Source of the DNA: Gautieria morchelliformis
Taxonomy: Eukaryota > Basidiomycota > Agaricomycetes > Gomphales > Gomphaceae
Direction of reading: 5' to 3'
Length of the DNA: 64,000 bases
Assembly (NCBI GenBank): GCA_015179125.1
Contig: WHVA01000149.1
Location: forward strand, 160,802 to 224,801
The translations under genes and the position numbers were made by a program. The notes beneath the pieces are model-generated. The model was given only the letters and a program-made list of their open reading frames with translations. It searched no databases and was not told the origin of the DNA. Of the stretch, positions 30,779 to 41,568 are shown piece after piece. Positions within the stretch are counted from its first letter, which is position 1. Every line of letters starts with the position of its first letter.

Positions 30779-32358
30779 ACCCTGGTGGGGGAAGAATGTG
30801 GGATTGTTCACGACGTGAAGAAGGCATTTGGGGATGGGTCACTGGAGGACGAGGTTGCAGGGGCTGTAAAGAAGCTGCGAGAGTCTGGTGGGAAATCGCT
30901 GGTGTCTGCAGAGTGGGCTGAGATGGATGGGTTGCTCACATTCCGAGGTAAATTTTATGTTCCAGATGTCCAGGACCTCAGGCGACGAATTGTCGCCCAG
31001 AACCATGATTCGCGGGTCACTGGTCATCCTGGGCGATGGAAGACCCTTGAACTTGTCTCACAAAATTACTGGTGGCCCCACATGTCGTGGTATATTGGCG
31101 AGTACTCCAAGATGTGCGATTTAGCCTGCAAACAAAGGCACAAAGGCAGCCACCCCTCAGTGAACTCCATCCACTCCCTGTCCCTGAAGCTCGCTGGGAC
31201 ATGATCAGTGTTGACTTCATTGTGGAACTGCCTGATGCACATGGCTACGATGCTGTGATGAATGTAGTGGACTCGATCTCCAAGCAGGCACACTTCATCC
31301 CCACCAACACCACGATCACTGCAGCCGGAGCAGCGTGACTTTTCCTACACCATGTCTGGAAGCTGCATGGCCTCCCGTGAACAGTGATGTCAGATCGTGG
31401 GGTCCAGTTCGTGCGTGAATTCACTCGCGAGCTTTATCGCCTGCTGGGAATTCGCATCGCAGCCTCCACAGCATACCACCCGCAGACTGATGGGCAGACG
31501 GAGCGACTCAATCAAGAGCTAGAGCAGTACCTTCGACTCTTTGTCAATGAGCGACAAGATGACTGGGATGACCTCTTGCCCATGGCTGAGTTCTAGTACA
31601 ACAACCATGTGCATGCTTCCACTCGTCAATCGCCCTTCATGCTGGACACTGGGCGGCACCCATGAATGGGCTTCGAACCACATCAACCCCCATCGAACCT
31701 TGAGTCTGTCAATGAATTCAAGGAACACATGGAGGAGTCACTGTCAGAAGCGAAGTCGGCACTGGCAAAGTCAAAGGAGGACATGGCGACATACTATAAT
31801 CGCCGACATGAACCAGCACCTACATTTTCGCCAGGTGACAAGGTTTACCTCAATGCAAGCGATATACACACCACCCGTCCTTTGAAAAAGCTAGCTCATC
31901 GGCGGCTTGGCCCCTACGTTGTTGAACGCCAAGTTGGGTCACAAGCCTACCGTCTCTGCCTCCCAAGGTCTTTGAGTCGCCTCCACCCTGTTTTCCCCAT
32001 CATTAAGCTCACTCCTGCTCCATCCGATCCAATCCTGGGTCGGCGACCATCCCCACCACCTCCACCCATCCTTAGAGAGGGCGATGAGCACTTTGAAGTT
32101 GAACAGGTGTTAGACAGTCGCATGCGAGCAAATCGCCTCCAGTTCCTCATCAAGTGGAAGGGGTATGGCTATGAAGAGAATTCTTGGGAAAATGAGGGCA
32201 ATGTCCAAGCTCCTGACCTCATTGCCAACTTCTACTGTTTGCATCCAGGTGCCCCTTGTCGCATTCACTCCTTGGAGGCTGTCACCTTTCAGAATCACAT
32301 CCCTATTCCACCAGTGGGACTTCATGCGTCGGGTCGCCACATTCTAGAGGGGGGGTGA
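30779..32358 (+). pseudogene. Element B integrase and chromodomain (A-like Gypsy, 5'-truncated)
   Basis: Closely follows A pol from before the integrase zinc finger: [64 protein letters not shown] and a chromodomain (VEQVLDSR...LIKWKGYGYEENSW). One frameshift lies near 31120. Stops are TGA at about 31336, 31378 and 31663, and TAG at 31594. It ends at 32358, directly at its LTR. Confidence 0.9.
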
Positions 32359-32747
32359 TGTCAGGGGAACACGAATCACACACTGCATTATCGCAGCGTG
32401 TTGTTGGTGGCCCCTGAGCTTCTCCTAGCCTTTAGCATCCTTCTGTCTTGTGTTCTGTTTATTTCCCTTCCTGTTCTGGCCCCTTCCGACATCATTCCTT
32501 CTTTATCTGTCCAGCCCTGTTATCGCTGGCGTGATTGCTTATGTAACTCGGGCATTCGGTGATCGGGCTAGCATGCCCGAGTTTGCTTATAGTCATAGTT
32601 AGGTGGCAAAGGGTTCCTTAGAGTTTTCTCTTTGGATCCCCCTTTGCCAGGTATGTCTATGTCCTGTATATAGTTCTCTATCTGACTTTGGATCCCCCTT
32701 CGCCAGTTCGCTGCTTGAGTGTAGAGCGTCTGCCTAGGTTTCCCTTA
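32359..32747 (+). repeat. Element B 3' LTR
   Basis: TGTCAGGGGAAC...CCTTATA, preceded by a G-rich purine tract. It shares with the A LTR the repeated TTTGGAT-CCCC-TTGCCAG-type blocks near its end. It abuts RNase H of element D at about 32748. Confidence 0.75.
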
Positions 32748-33810
32748 TAGTGTCTCCAATGTTGATATGCTTCAAAGATTGCCAGTAGCTCTTTATCATG
32801 GACATTGTAATTGAGTTTGGCAACGGAAAATGTCCGAAAGTGGAAGGCAATGGGATGTAGTTTGCCTGTGTCATCAAACAGAGACAGAATCGTGCCAAGG
32901 GCATAACCTGAAGCGTCGGTTTCCATGTCCATAGGTTGGTCGGGAACCAGTGTGACAGGATCGGAGCCAAAGTGAAAGCCTCCTTGAGGTAATTGAAGGA
33001 CTTTTGGCATTCTTCAGTAAATGCCCATGAGGTGCCTTTACGAGTAAGCCGAGTAAGGGGAACAGTGACGTCAGAATAATTGAAGATGAAGCAGCAATAG
33101 AAGTTGGTGAAGCCGAGGAAGGACAGAATGTCTTTGACCTTCCAAGGTTCTGGCCAATCGCAGATAGTCTGGACTTTGTCTTTGGACATGGTAAATCCAT
33201 CAGTAGAGAGCATATAACCGAGGAATTCCACTGAATCACGGTGCCATTCACATTTATCAGGTTTGGTGTAGAGGCCGGGTTTCCGAAGATGCCACGGCAC
33301 TTCACGGACATGTTCCCTGTGTTTGACCGAGTCATCACAGTAGATGAGTATGTCGTCAAGGTACACGATGATGCATACATCAAGCATAACTCCAAAGATG
33401 TCATTCATGAAACCTTGAAAAACAGCAGGAGCATTGGTTAGGCCGAATGGCATGACTAGCCATTTGAAAGAGCCCTAACAGGTCCGGAAAGCTGTTTTCC
33501 ACTCGTTGCCTTCGGCAACTCGAATGAGGTGAAATGCATGCCGAAGGTCCATTTTGGTGTAAATCCCAGCCTTTCAGGGCGCATCCAACAAGTTGGTAAT
33601 TAACGGGAGTGGATAGCAGTCTTTCTTTGTAATCTTGTTGAGTGTTTGAAAATCGACGCAGAGCTGAAGTTCACTGCTCTTCTTTTTGACAAAGAGGATG
33701 GGGGCTCCGTGTGAAGAACGAGTGGGCTGAATGTGACCCATACTCAGATGCTCATCAATCAACACCTGGAGCGTGGCAGGCTCCAAGGTAGAGAGCAAGT
33801 ATAATGGATG
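32748..33810 (-). pseudogene. Element D reverse transcriptase / RNase H
   Basis: Minus-strand Gypsy RT close to element E: HGAPILFVKKK, CVDFQTLNKITKKD, MPFGLTNAPAVFQ, VYLDDILIY, FLGFTNFY. RNase H begins ([27 protein letters not shown]) and is cut by B. Several frameshifts and the loss of a few residues around 33470-33580. Confidence 0.85.
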
Positions 33811-35257
33811 TTGAGGGGGCGTAGCGCTGTTCTCCAGAGCAATCTTGAGATCATAAGGTCAGTTTGGAGCCAAGGTATCAGCTTTGGACTTGCTGAACAC
33901 ATCCGCAAAGTCGTGATCCTCTGGTGGGACATCCTTGAGGTCCACAGGTTCGGGTTTTGCACAAGCCGAGCGGGCCGAAGCCTCATCCTCGGGCATCACC
34001 AGGTTTAGCTGAAGCACTGGGAATCCTCTACTAACTTGCAGGCATGGTAAAATGCTGCTGCGTTAAGGAGGGTAACCCGAGGCGCCTCCAGACTCGGGGG
34101 TGGCTCAGCCATTGTGGTGCGAGCCAAAGCTGGCGGGGGTTCCACAGGACTGCCCAGAAGGGAAGTTCAGAACGTAATACTGCCCAATACCCAGTCAATC
34201 AATGGATGGTAGCGGGTGAGCCAGTTGTGTCCGAGAACTACTGAAACAGACGAATCAAGGGGGGTGACAAAAAAGTCTACGGAATGGGTGTGACCATCAG
34301 GGAATTGGATAGGTAGCTCTACAGCTTCAGTAATTACCGAATTTGTACTACCATCGAATAAACAGAGCGGGATTGGGTCTATGGAATGAGTTTGGAGAGT
34401 GTTTACGAACAAAGGCAGATTCTATGAAACAATGGGTAGAGCCAGAATCTATGAATGCTTTAAATTTTTGGTTTGGGACAAGGGACGAGGACAAACTAAT
34501 TACAAGAGAGTTCAGGGAAAAAAGAGCAGAAGCATTGATTCTTACCTCCCCTACTGCGCAAGTTGAGTCAACGCAACCCTCAGTTTGCGTGGAGGTCAGA
34601 GGGTCGCTGATTATCTTTTTGCACCTGAAGCCAAGGATTCAGCTTTATTGTCGGACGTCTTCCCATCAGAAGCCGACGTGGCCTTTGGGCAGTCTTTTGC
34701 ACGGTGGCCACTCTGCACACAAACTAGGCAGAGGTTGTTATTCATGTGATGCTGGCATTCTTTGGGCGTGAGTTTGCCATCCTTGCCAAGCTTGTTAGCA
34801 TAGTCGGGTTTTTTCTGACCCTCAGATGTGTTGTTCCTTTTATGCTTGTCCTTGCCTTTGCCTTGGTTGTTATTACTGGCATTGGCATTGGAGTTGCCCA
34901 AACTTTGACCTTGACGTCGGTCATTGTTCTGAGGGGCTCGGTTCTGGTTGGACTTGTCTTTGGCCTCAGGTTTGGGTGCAGCGTGAGTCTCGCGAGAGGC
35001 TTCACTGCAACATTCCCAATACCTTTGGTTGATTTTCTGGACCAGATCTCAGAGGTCATCAAGGGTTCGGAGTTTGTCAAAATGCATCATTTCGTCCTTG
35101 ATTCGCTTCAGCAGAGCAATATATGCTCGGTGATGCAAAGCCAAATCGTTGTGCTGGAGCATGGATGTGAGTCTGTAGAAGTCAACAAAAAACCGAGTTG
35201 CCTTGTGACTGTCTGTTTTGGAACCCTTCAAGACTTTGGTGGTATTGCTAACGCCTC
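33811..35257 (-). pseudogene. Element D protease and gag remnants
   Basis: 34412-34167 holds the protease C-terminal half (VVLGHNWLTRYHP), with the DSGSTH active site just upstream in another frame. 34901-34611 holds gag with a zinc knuckle C-L-V-C-X4-H-X4-C and DYANKLGKDGKLTP, matching E gag. 35231-35049 matches the gag middle. The gag N-terminus is missing; the sequence meets the H LTR at 35258. Confidence 0.75.
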
Positions 35258-36747
35258 TGTCTATCAGAACGTGTCGTTTACACGACTAGTAGAATACCAA
35301 TTCAATGCAGCAGCACAACTCCGGAAATAATTTAATATTTGTACCTTGGTTGCAATCTGTGTAATAACTAGTCCAAGTTATTACAGCTGGAAGGCAATGT
35401 GTTTCTTACCTGCACTGAACAATAAACTAAAAGAGTGTGTAGGTTCAAGGACACTATCGGGGTCCAAGAGTATTCCTTTTAATAAAGAGGGAATAGGCTC
35501 TGCAGGAGAGTTTGTAAGTGGATTGGGTCGACCAACGTCAATGCACTGCAATAACGAGAGAGTAATGTGAAGTGGCTTTCACGCACAACTTGACTTGACT
35601 AGTGAAAGTCACTGAACAGGAAAATCAACTGAACAGCTTGTCTCGGGTATTGGAGTGCTAATTGACAAGAAAATCGATTGCCAACCTCACTCTGTAGAGT
35701 TTCACCCAGCGTGTTAGGCTAAGTGGCTAAGCAGTAAAGCAACTACTTAACTAAGAATAGTTACTCTAAGCAAGAGTAGTATTCTAGTTCGGGTTAGGAA
35801 CTTAGATAAGATGTGCAAGTCACACAAGCTGTGTAGGATAGAAGATGGGTAGATTGATTGCTCAAAGGGCAGGCAAAGGGCCTCCTTTTATATTGTAATG
35901 TACAAGGGCTTAGTAAGCAGGTAGAACCTTCTATCTATTAATGGAATGGGGGAAGAAGCTTGTGGAAGATGGAAGAAAGGGTTGGAAGAAACTGGCAGTT
36001 TCCAGGGGACTCTACCATGCTTCCTACCAATCAGAGCTTGATTTGTCAGGAATGACTCACTGAAAAGGGTCATGTGCCATAGCACAGCTTGGCTGAGTCA
36101 TGTACTCCTGACTCACCAAGGTGTGCCTGGATTGGTTGAGTCATTGAGGCTGTATCTCCAGATAACCATGTATTTGGCACTCAGAAGCTGAGTAAGCAGT
36201 TCTGAGCCAATTAGGGCTCTGTAGCCATAATTACTAAGAGCACTGCTTAGCACAGCTGAGCATAGCCTGGTACAGCCTAGTTGGCATGACTGACCATGAT
36301 CCCCATTGTTTGGTGAAGCCAAACAGGCTGCACAGTTGCTATGGCTGCATATAGCAACTGTTTGGGACTCAGCTGGAAATACTGAGAGAGCCATCCTGCC
36401 GGACTTGTGGGTGCTTGGGTGACCATAAGTCCGAAAATGCGGCCACCGCCGAGGTGCCCGGCGGAGTTTGAAAGAGAGCGCCCGGAACAGAGTTGTGGGT
36501 GCTAGAGGATCCACAACTCTGTAATGACAGAAAAAAGGTAGTTTGAGCCATGGAGACTTTGGAAAAATAAGGAAAAATATAAGATAACTAGAGGAATGTT
36601 TGAAAAGCCTTTCCCCGGTTATATTAACAGCATACAGATACTGTTAATTCTTCAAATATGTTTTTACATGTTGTCAAGACAAAAAGAAAAGACTAGGGCT
36701 GGTTGAGCAGCCTTTCTTGGCTGGTTGAACAGCCGTTCCCCTACAGC
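35258..36747 (-). repeat. LTR H, about 1.5 kb
   Basis: Minus strand TGTAGGGGAAC...ATAGACA, with a TATAAAAGG box near 35890. It is the likely 5' LTR of element D, lying between D gag and the BMS1 remnant. Its first 0.49 kb recurs at 58095-58582. The left boundary is inferred from the TG/CA ends; flanks GCCTC and GCACT do not match. Confidence 0.6.
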
Positions 36748-36761
36748 ACTGGCGATTACCA

Positions 36762-37119
36762 CTGTTTATCACCACATGGCACTAACCCCTGTGAACCGTG
36801 TATTACTCTTTGAGGTACCGCGCGGGCTCCAAGCCATGCTCCCCTATGCATCTAAGCCTAAAATCATGCGTGCGCAGCGGCAACAGACCTACCTCTAGAA
36901 ACGCGCCGTCGTGATGGAGCCTGTGGAGCACCGCACAGTCGCGCTGCTGCAGCAGATGCGGGTGCAGAAGGAGCAGTTGAACAAAAGGAAGGAGAAGAGG
37001 TTGGAGGCATGGGAGAAACATCGGAAGAAGGTGGAGAAGGAGGAAAGACAAACGAAAGGAGGGGATGTGGGCTGTGGAAGTGAAGAAGAAGAGAGAGAGG
37101 TCGAGAGGGAGGAAAGGCC
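36762..37119 (+). pseudogene. BMS1: BMS1-like ribosome-biogenesis GTPase, C-terminal end
   Basis: The frame reads EVPRGLQAMLPYASKPKIM, then TYL-stop-KRAVVMEPVEHRTVALLQQM, then a basic coiled coil (EKRLEAWEKHRKKVEKEE). This order matches the conserved tail of Bms1, a GTPase that acts with Rcl1 in 18S pre-rRNA processing. A TAG replaces the usual Gln before KRAVV. The last codons are displaced by element G: after G, 49250-49274 supplies a basic end (PRKRKRTT, stop 49272-49274). Upstream exons are absent because LTR H lies there. Confidence 0.6.
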
Positions 37120-37140
37120 TGTTAGAGAAGCAAGCGAGAT

Positions 37141-37628
37141 TGTAAGGAAGTAGATTCCCAGGGGGGGGGGGGTCCACAAGACCCCGCTGTACAGTAGTGC
37201 GTGGGAACTGCCCGGCAGTTCCCCAGCTTAACTTACCTTGTAAACCGTCACTACGTAGCATCAGAATCCCACAGCTTGGTCGATCTCTGCTGCTCTTGTA
37301 AGGCTTGTTATAAATATATTTATCTATGTGAGTATTCTCAGTAGTTGCTCGAGTGCAAAGTACTATATAAGGTTACCTATGCGAGTATTCTCAGTAGTTG
37401 CTTGAGTGCAAAGTACTGAGGAAAAGGACTTCTAGCTACCTACTTTATAGTATAGGAGAACAATGGGATCTGAACTACAATGGGCACTTTGGACAATAAA
37501 AGTAGAACAATGAAACTGCACATATGTTGTCACAATGGGGTGACACGGGGTGACGCGGTTTGCCCCTGACGCGTTCACCTCCCACAGCTCTTGTGATACC
37601 CACAAGGCTCTAAGTTTACTCCTTTACA
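37141..37628 (+). repeat. F 5' LTR with a 287-bp extra segment
   Basis: About 98% identical to the 3' LTR outside the extra segment 37300-37586, which is bracketed by the direct repeat GCTCTTGT (37292-37299 and 37587-37594). The segment contains two copies of GAGTATTCTCAGTAGTTGC. Confidence 0.85.
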
Positions 37629-37742
37629 CTTTTTTGAGATTCCATTGGCTGTTTGCCCAGCAAACAGCTGGACTGTGTTTTCGGCAGCGTCTTGAAAAAG
37701 ATCGCTACTCTGACGGCTTCACCGTCGAAAACTGTTGCTGCG

Positions 37743-38040
37743 ATGTCATCATCGCAGGAACGCCTCCCGACAGACCGCGAGGAGAGCTGGCAACGGCTCT
37801 GTAGGTTCAGAGCGTTGGAGGACAGGATGGCTGAGTTGTGCCACGTCTTACGCAATCTACGGCACAACTCACCCAACGACGACGACCTGGCCAAACCGCC
37901 ATGGAGCACGCTCGCACCAGCACCCACGCGAGTCAAACTGAATGGGGACATGCCTTCACTGAAGGAAGGCGTGGAACCAGTCACGCAAAAACGACCGGTC
38001 GCGCAGCCGGCCAGCCCAACGCCATGGCCTGGCCGCAATG
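37743..38040 (+). CDS. Short gag-leader-like ORF of element F
   Basis: From the ATG at 37743 about 100 codons read MSSSQERLPTDREESWQRL..., with a helical segment FRALEDRMAELCHVLRNL. The frame then runs on into the GC-rich hairpin array, where all frames are open, so its true end is unknown. Its position just after the LTR and leader suggests a vestigial gag N-terminus. No family match recognised. Confidence 0.35.
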
Positions 38041-38289
38041 AGGTTCCCCCATGGTGCATCCACACCCCACGACGTCCCCAGGCTCCCCAGGGACAGGCCG
38101 GCCACACTGGGTGTGACGCACGATGTGACACACCCGTCGACGCCACCTCCACCGTCCCCATCGCGCATCCACGCTCCAGGCCGCCCCAGACGGCTGCAGA
38201 CGACGGCACACACCACCTGGTGTGTGCATCCACCCTGTGGAATGCTCAGGAGCCCCCAGGATCGCTGGGAACCCACGTAAGCCGCCGTC

Positions 38290-39419
38290 AGTGCACAGCG
38301 TCATCCGCGCACCCCAGCTGCCACCCCGGCCGCCCTGCTCGGTCCCAGCCAGTGGGACCGGTGGTGCATGCTCTAAGGAGCGTGCATCCACCTCTGGGGA
38401 CCCTCCAGAGGTCCCCAGAGCCAGCCAGAAGTTGTGCACGCCATGCCCGGCGCGCAACGACATCTGCGTGCCCCAGGTACCGCCCCAGCCGCCCCACTCG
38501 CTCCCAGTGAGTGGGAACAGTGGTGCACGCTCCTTAGAGTGTGCATCCACCTCTGGGGCCCTCCAGAGGCCCCCAGAGTCGGCCAGACATCGCGCACGCC
38601 GCGCGGTGTCATCCGCGGTTGCGCGCGGCCCCAGGTGCCGTCCCGGCCACCCTTCTTGCTGGGAGCGAGCAGGAGAGGTGGTGCACACTCCCTAGAGCGT
38701 GCATCCACCTCTGGGGGCCCTCAAAAGGCCCCCAGAGCACTCCAGGTGCCGCGCAGGCCCCTCTGCCCGCGCTCACGGCCACCTGCGGACCCGCCCCTGT
38801 CCAAGGCGGGTCCCGCGCGGTGCCCCATCTCCCCAGCACATACGCATGGTGCTGGGGCACCTCCGCGCGCGACAGGACCGGCCCGCCGCCGCGTCCACAC
38901 TCGCGCGCGGCCTCTGGAGCTGCCCCGTGCATCCCATTCGTTCCCAGCAAGCGGGAATGGTGAGGCACGTCCTGTGGGACGTGCCCCCACTGCTGGGGGC
39001 CCTCAGGGATCTCCCAGAGGCCGCCGGGCGCCACGAAAGCCGCGCGCGCAGCTTTCCCGTCAGCGGCGGGTCCCACGCGGCGCACCAGGTCCCCAGCAGA
39101 CACCCAGGCTGCTGGGGCTCCGTGCCGCGTGCCAGGGCCGGCCCACCGCAGTGTCCGCATTCGTGTGTGGGTCCAGAGGCGGCCCCAGCCACCACGTTCT
39201 CTCTGGTCAAGGAGGGAGGGTATGGCACGCCCCTTGGGGCATGCACCTGCATCTGGGGACCGGCCAAAGGTCCCTGGAAACTCTCGGTCGTGATGTATGC
39301 TGCAACCGCTGCATTGCTGGCCCCCTGCAGAGCCACCGCCATTCAGGGCGGCCCCTGGGCAATGCAGCAGGTCCCCAGCTGTCATGAAGACAGCTGGGGC
39401 TCCTGTCTGCCTGACATGG
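38290..39419 (+). repeat. Hairpin-rich tandem array of element F, left part
   Basis: GC-rich diverged repeats. Each unit has a TGC-A/G-CTC...GAG-GCA hairpin (about 38365-38386, 38524-38545, 38682-38703, 38963-38986, 39224-39245) followed by a CTCTGGGG...CCCCAGAG hairpin. Spacing is 158-159 bp for the first three units and 260-281 bp for later ones. Open reading frames across it in several frames are a composition effect. Confidence 0.75.
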
Positions 39420-39424
39420 CCGGC

Positions 39425-40107
39425 TGTTACAACCGTTCATTTCCGACTTCCGACCCTCAGTTCTGCCATACATTCCGCCTCTCCAATAGTTCTGCCACAA
39501 CGTTCCGCCCCTCCGACATTTCCGACATTCCGCCCCTTGTACATTTCCCTTGTTCTTTCGACTCTATTACTCGGACCCACCGGACCCACCTCACCATCCA
39601 TCAAAACCATATATCCGGTCACCCTTGTAGTTCGTTGTCAGATATGTTCTTCCGACCCCTTGTTCTTTGCCATTGTTCTACCTTACCCTGAACCCCCCTT
39701 GTAGTCCCATTGTTCCCAATAGGTTAGTTCCCACACATTGTACTCGACTTCCGCTTCCTCCGGAATTTGCTTAGTACAACACCATTACTTGTTGCTCTGC
39801 GCTTTGTATAAAAACCCCCTCATGTATGTCTGTAATTCTGCAATCAGATAATCACCTTCGATACTTGATTTCCTTCGCTCCATCTCCTGTTCTTAGCACA
39901 GCGAGTCTAGCAAGATCTCAGTCTCTCCGTCTTCCGCTTTCCGCCTCAGTTCCGACTCAAGTTCCGACCAAACCTCTGGTCCAGTACTTTCCGACTTCCG
40001 GCTCATTTCCGAAATACCTAGGACGATAGTTCATTGGGGGCGCAACCTATAAGTTGAAGCCGCTGTCCTTTCCAGTTCCGACTTAGTGGAAATCTCGATA
40101 CGTAACA
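39425..40107 (+). repeat. E 5' LTR
   Basis: TGTTAC...GTAACA, 683 bp. TATAAAAA at 39807-39814 predicts transcription start near 39841. About 17 TTCCG/CGGAA words by hand count. Confidence 0.95.
39807..39814 (+). promoter_or_regulatory. TATA box in E 5' LTR
   Basis: TATAAAAA about 34 bp before CAATCAGATAATC, the predicted mRNA start that also pairs with the primer-binding site. Confidence 0.6.
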
Positions 40108-40109
40108 GT

Positions 40110-40120
40110 ATTATCTGATT
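40110..40120 (+). promoter_or_regulatory. E primer-binding site, self-complementary to the LTR
   Basis: ATTATCTGATT, two bases after the LTR, is the exact reverse complement of AATCAGATAAT at 39842-39852, at the predicted 5' end of the mRNA. Eleven perfect pairs, as in Tf1 self-priming. Confidence 0.7.
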
Positions 40121-40140
40121 CCCACCCGATAACTATCACT

Positions 40141-41568
40141 ATGCCTCCTCGTACCACAGCTACTTCAGCTCGAGCAGGAGCTGTCGAAGCTCTCTCTTAT
40201 TTTGGCAATCTTAGATCCGCAGCACCAAGGCACGCGGAACCCTCCAGCAGCTCTCGTGCCGACGATGAGCTTTCCGATGCTTTTCCGCAACGTTTCGAAG
40301 AAGTTCCCGACGCTAATCCCGACGACAATCCCGACTACGACGGGAATTCGACGAGTAGCAGCGGCGAACAAACAGCAGCGTCATTCCGACGCCCAGCTCC
40401 ACCACCACCACCTCCACCAGGACCACCTCCAGGCGGCCCTCATGGCGGCCCACCCGGCGGTCCCCCAGGCGGTCCTCCCGGCGGTCCTCCACCTCCAATT
40501 CCACCTCAGATTCCCGCCAACCCAGTTCCGCCCGCGCCAGTTCCGGATCTTGCACAAGCCATCGCCATGCTAGCCGGACAACTCCAGCGCCCGGCCCAAG
40601 CACCACCACGCCCCAAGACAAAGGTCCGCGAACCAGATCAGTTCGACGGTTCCGACCCCAAGAAGCTCCAGCCATTTCTGGTTCAGCTTCAACTCAATTT
40701 CCGTGATCGTCCCGACGCCTTTCCCGACGACGAACGAAAGGTCAATTATGCCCTTTCCTATCTCCGAGGCACGGCGCTCGACTATTTCGAACCCGCCCTC
40801 ATGGATCCGTTCGCTCTCGTCGACTGGGCCGACGATTACCCCAATTTCATTTCCGAACTCCGCAGCAACTTCGGACCATTTGATATGGAAGCCGATGCGG
40901 AAAACGAACTCGATAAGCTTCGCATGAAAGACACTCATAAGATAGCTAAATATATCGTCACGTTTCAGCAGCTCGCTCCTCGAGTCCAATGGGGAGAAGC
41001 CGCACTCCGACGCCAGTTTTACATGGGCTTGCCATCCCGCATCAAGGATGAAATTGCCCGCGTCGGAAAACCCGCCACCCTTACCGACCTCCGCAACCTC
41101 GCCCAATCCATCGATTCGCGCTACTGGGAAAGACACTCCGAGATTGCTCGTGAAACCTCCGCCCAGAGCAAGAACGACAAGTCTTCCGACAAGAAGTCTG
41201 ATAAAGACAAGAAGAAGACCAATTCCGGAAACACCAACTCCGGAAACAACAACAACAACAGTTCCGGATCCAACTCCGGCAACCGGAACAACAACAACAC
41301 CCCTCGGAACAACCAGGCCTCTGGTTCTAACACCAACGCCCGGAAGAGTACCCCGGATCTTTCCGACAAACTTGGGAAGGACGGAAAACTAACCCCTGTA
41401 GAACGCCAGCGACGCATGGACAACAACCTTTGCCTCTTCTGCGGCAAAGGAGGTCACGTCGCTCGCGACTGCACTCGCGCTTCCGCCTCCGCTGCTAAGG
41501 CCAAGGGCCGCGCAGCAAAGACGGAAGAGAAATCCGAAGCGGTTCCCACTGCGGATTCAAAAAAATAG
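40141..41568 (+). CDS. E gag
   Basis: 475 codons from the first ATG after the LTR. A Pro/Gly-rich linker (about residues 85-125), a retrotransposon gag domain (KLQPFLVQLQLNF, VNYALSYLRGTALDYF, LRNLAQSIDSRYWERHSE), an Asn/Ser-rich spacer, and a zinc knuckle C-L-F-C-X4-H-X4-C near the C-terminus. It ends in SKK-stop at an A7 run (41559-41565). Pol is open in the +1 frame across this run, so frameshifting there, or one fewer A, would link gag to pol. Confidence 0.9.
   Translation: MPPRTTATSARAGAVEALSYFGNLRSAAPRHAEPSSSSRADDELSDAFPQRFEEVPDANPDDNPDYDGNSTSSSGEQTAASFRRPAPPPPPPPGPPPGGPHGGPPGGPPGGPPGGPPPPIPPQIPANPVPPAPVPDLAQAIAMLAGQLQRPAQAPPRPKTKVREPDQFDGSDPKKLQPFLVQLQLNFRDRPDAFPDDERKVNYALSYLRGTALDYFEPALMDPFALVDWADDYPNFISELRSNFGPFDMEADAENELDKLRMKDTHKIAKYIVTFQQLAPRVQWGEAALRRQFYMGLPSRIKDEIARVGKPATLTDLRNLAQSIDSRYWERHSEIARETSAQSKNDKSSDKKSDKDKKKTNSGNTNSGNNNNNSSGSNSGNRNNNNTPRNNQASGSNTNARKSTPDLSDKLGKDGKLTPVERQRRMDNNLCLFCGKGGHVARDCTRASASAAKAKGRAAKTEEKSEAVPTADSKK

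Noticed and set aside
37653-39691. Several long overlapping ORFs (200-330 codons) on both strands
   Set aside because: They lie in the GC-rich hairpin array, where all frames are open, and they follow the repeat units; no protein motif is seen.
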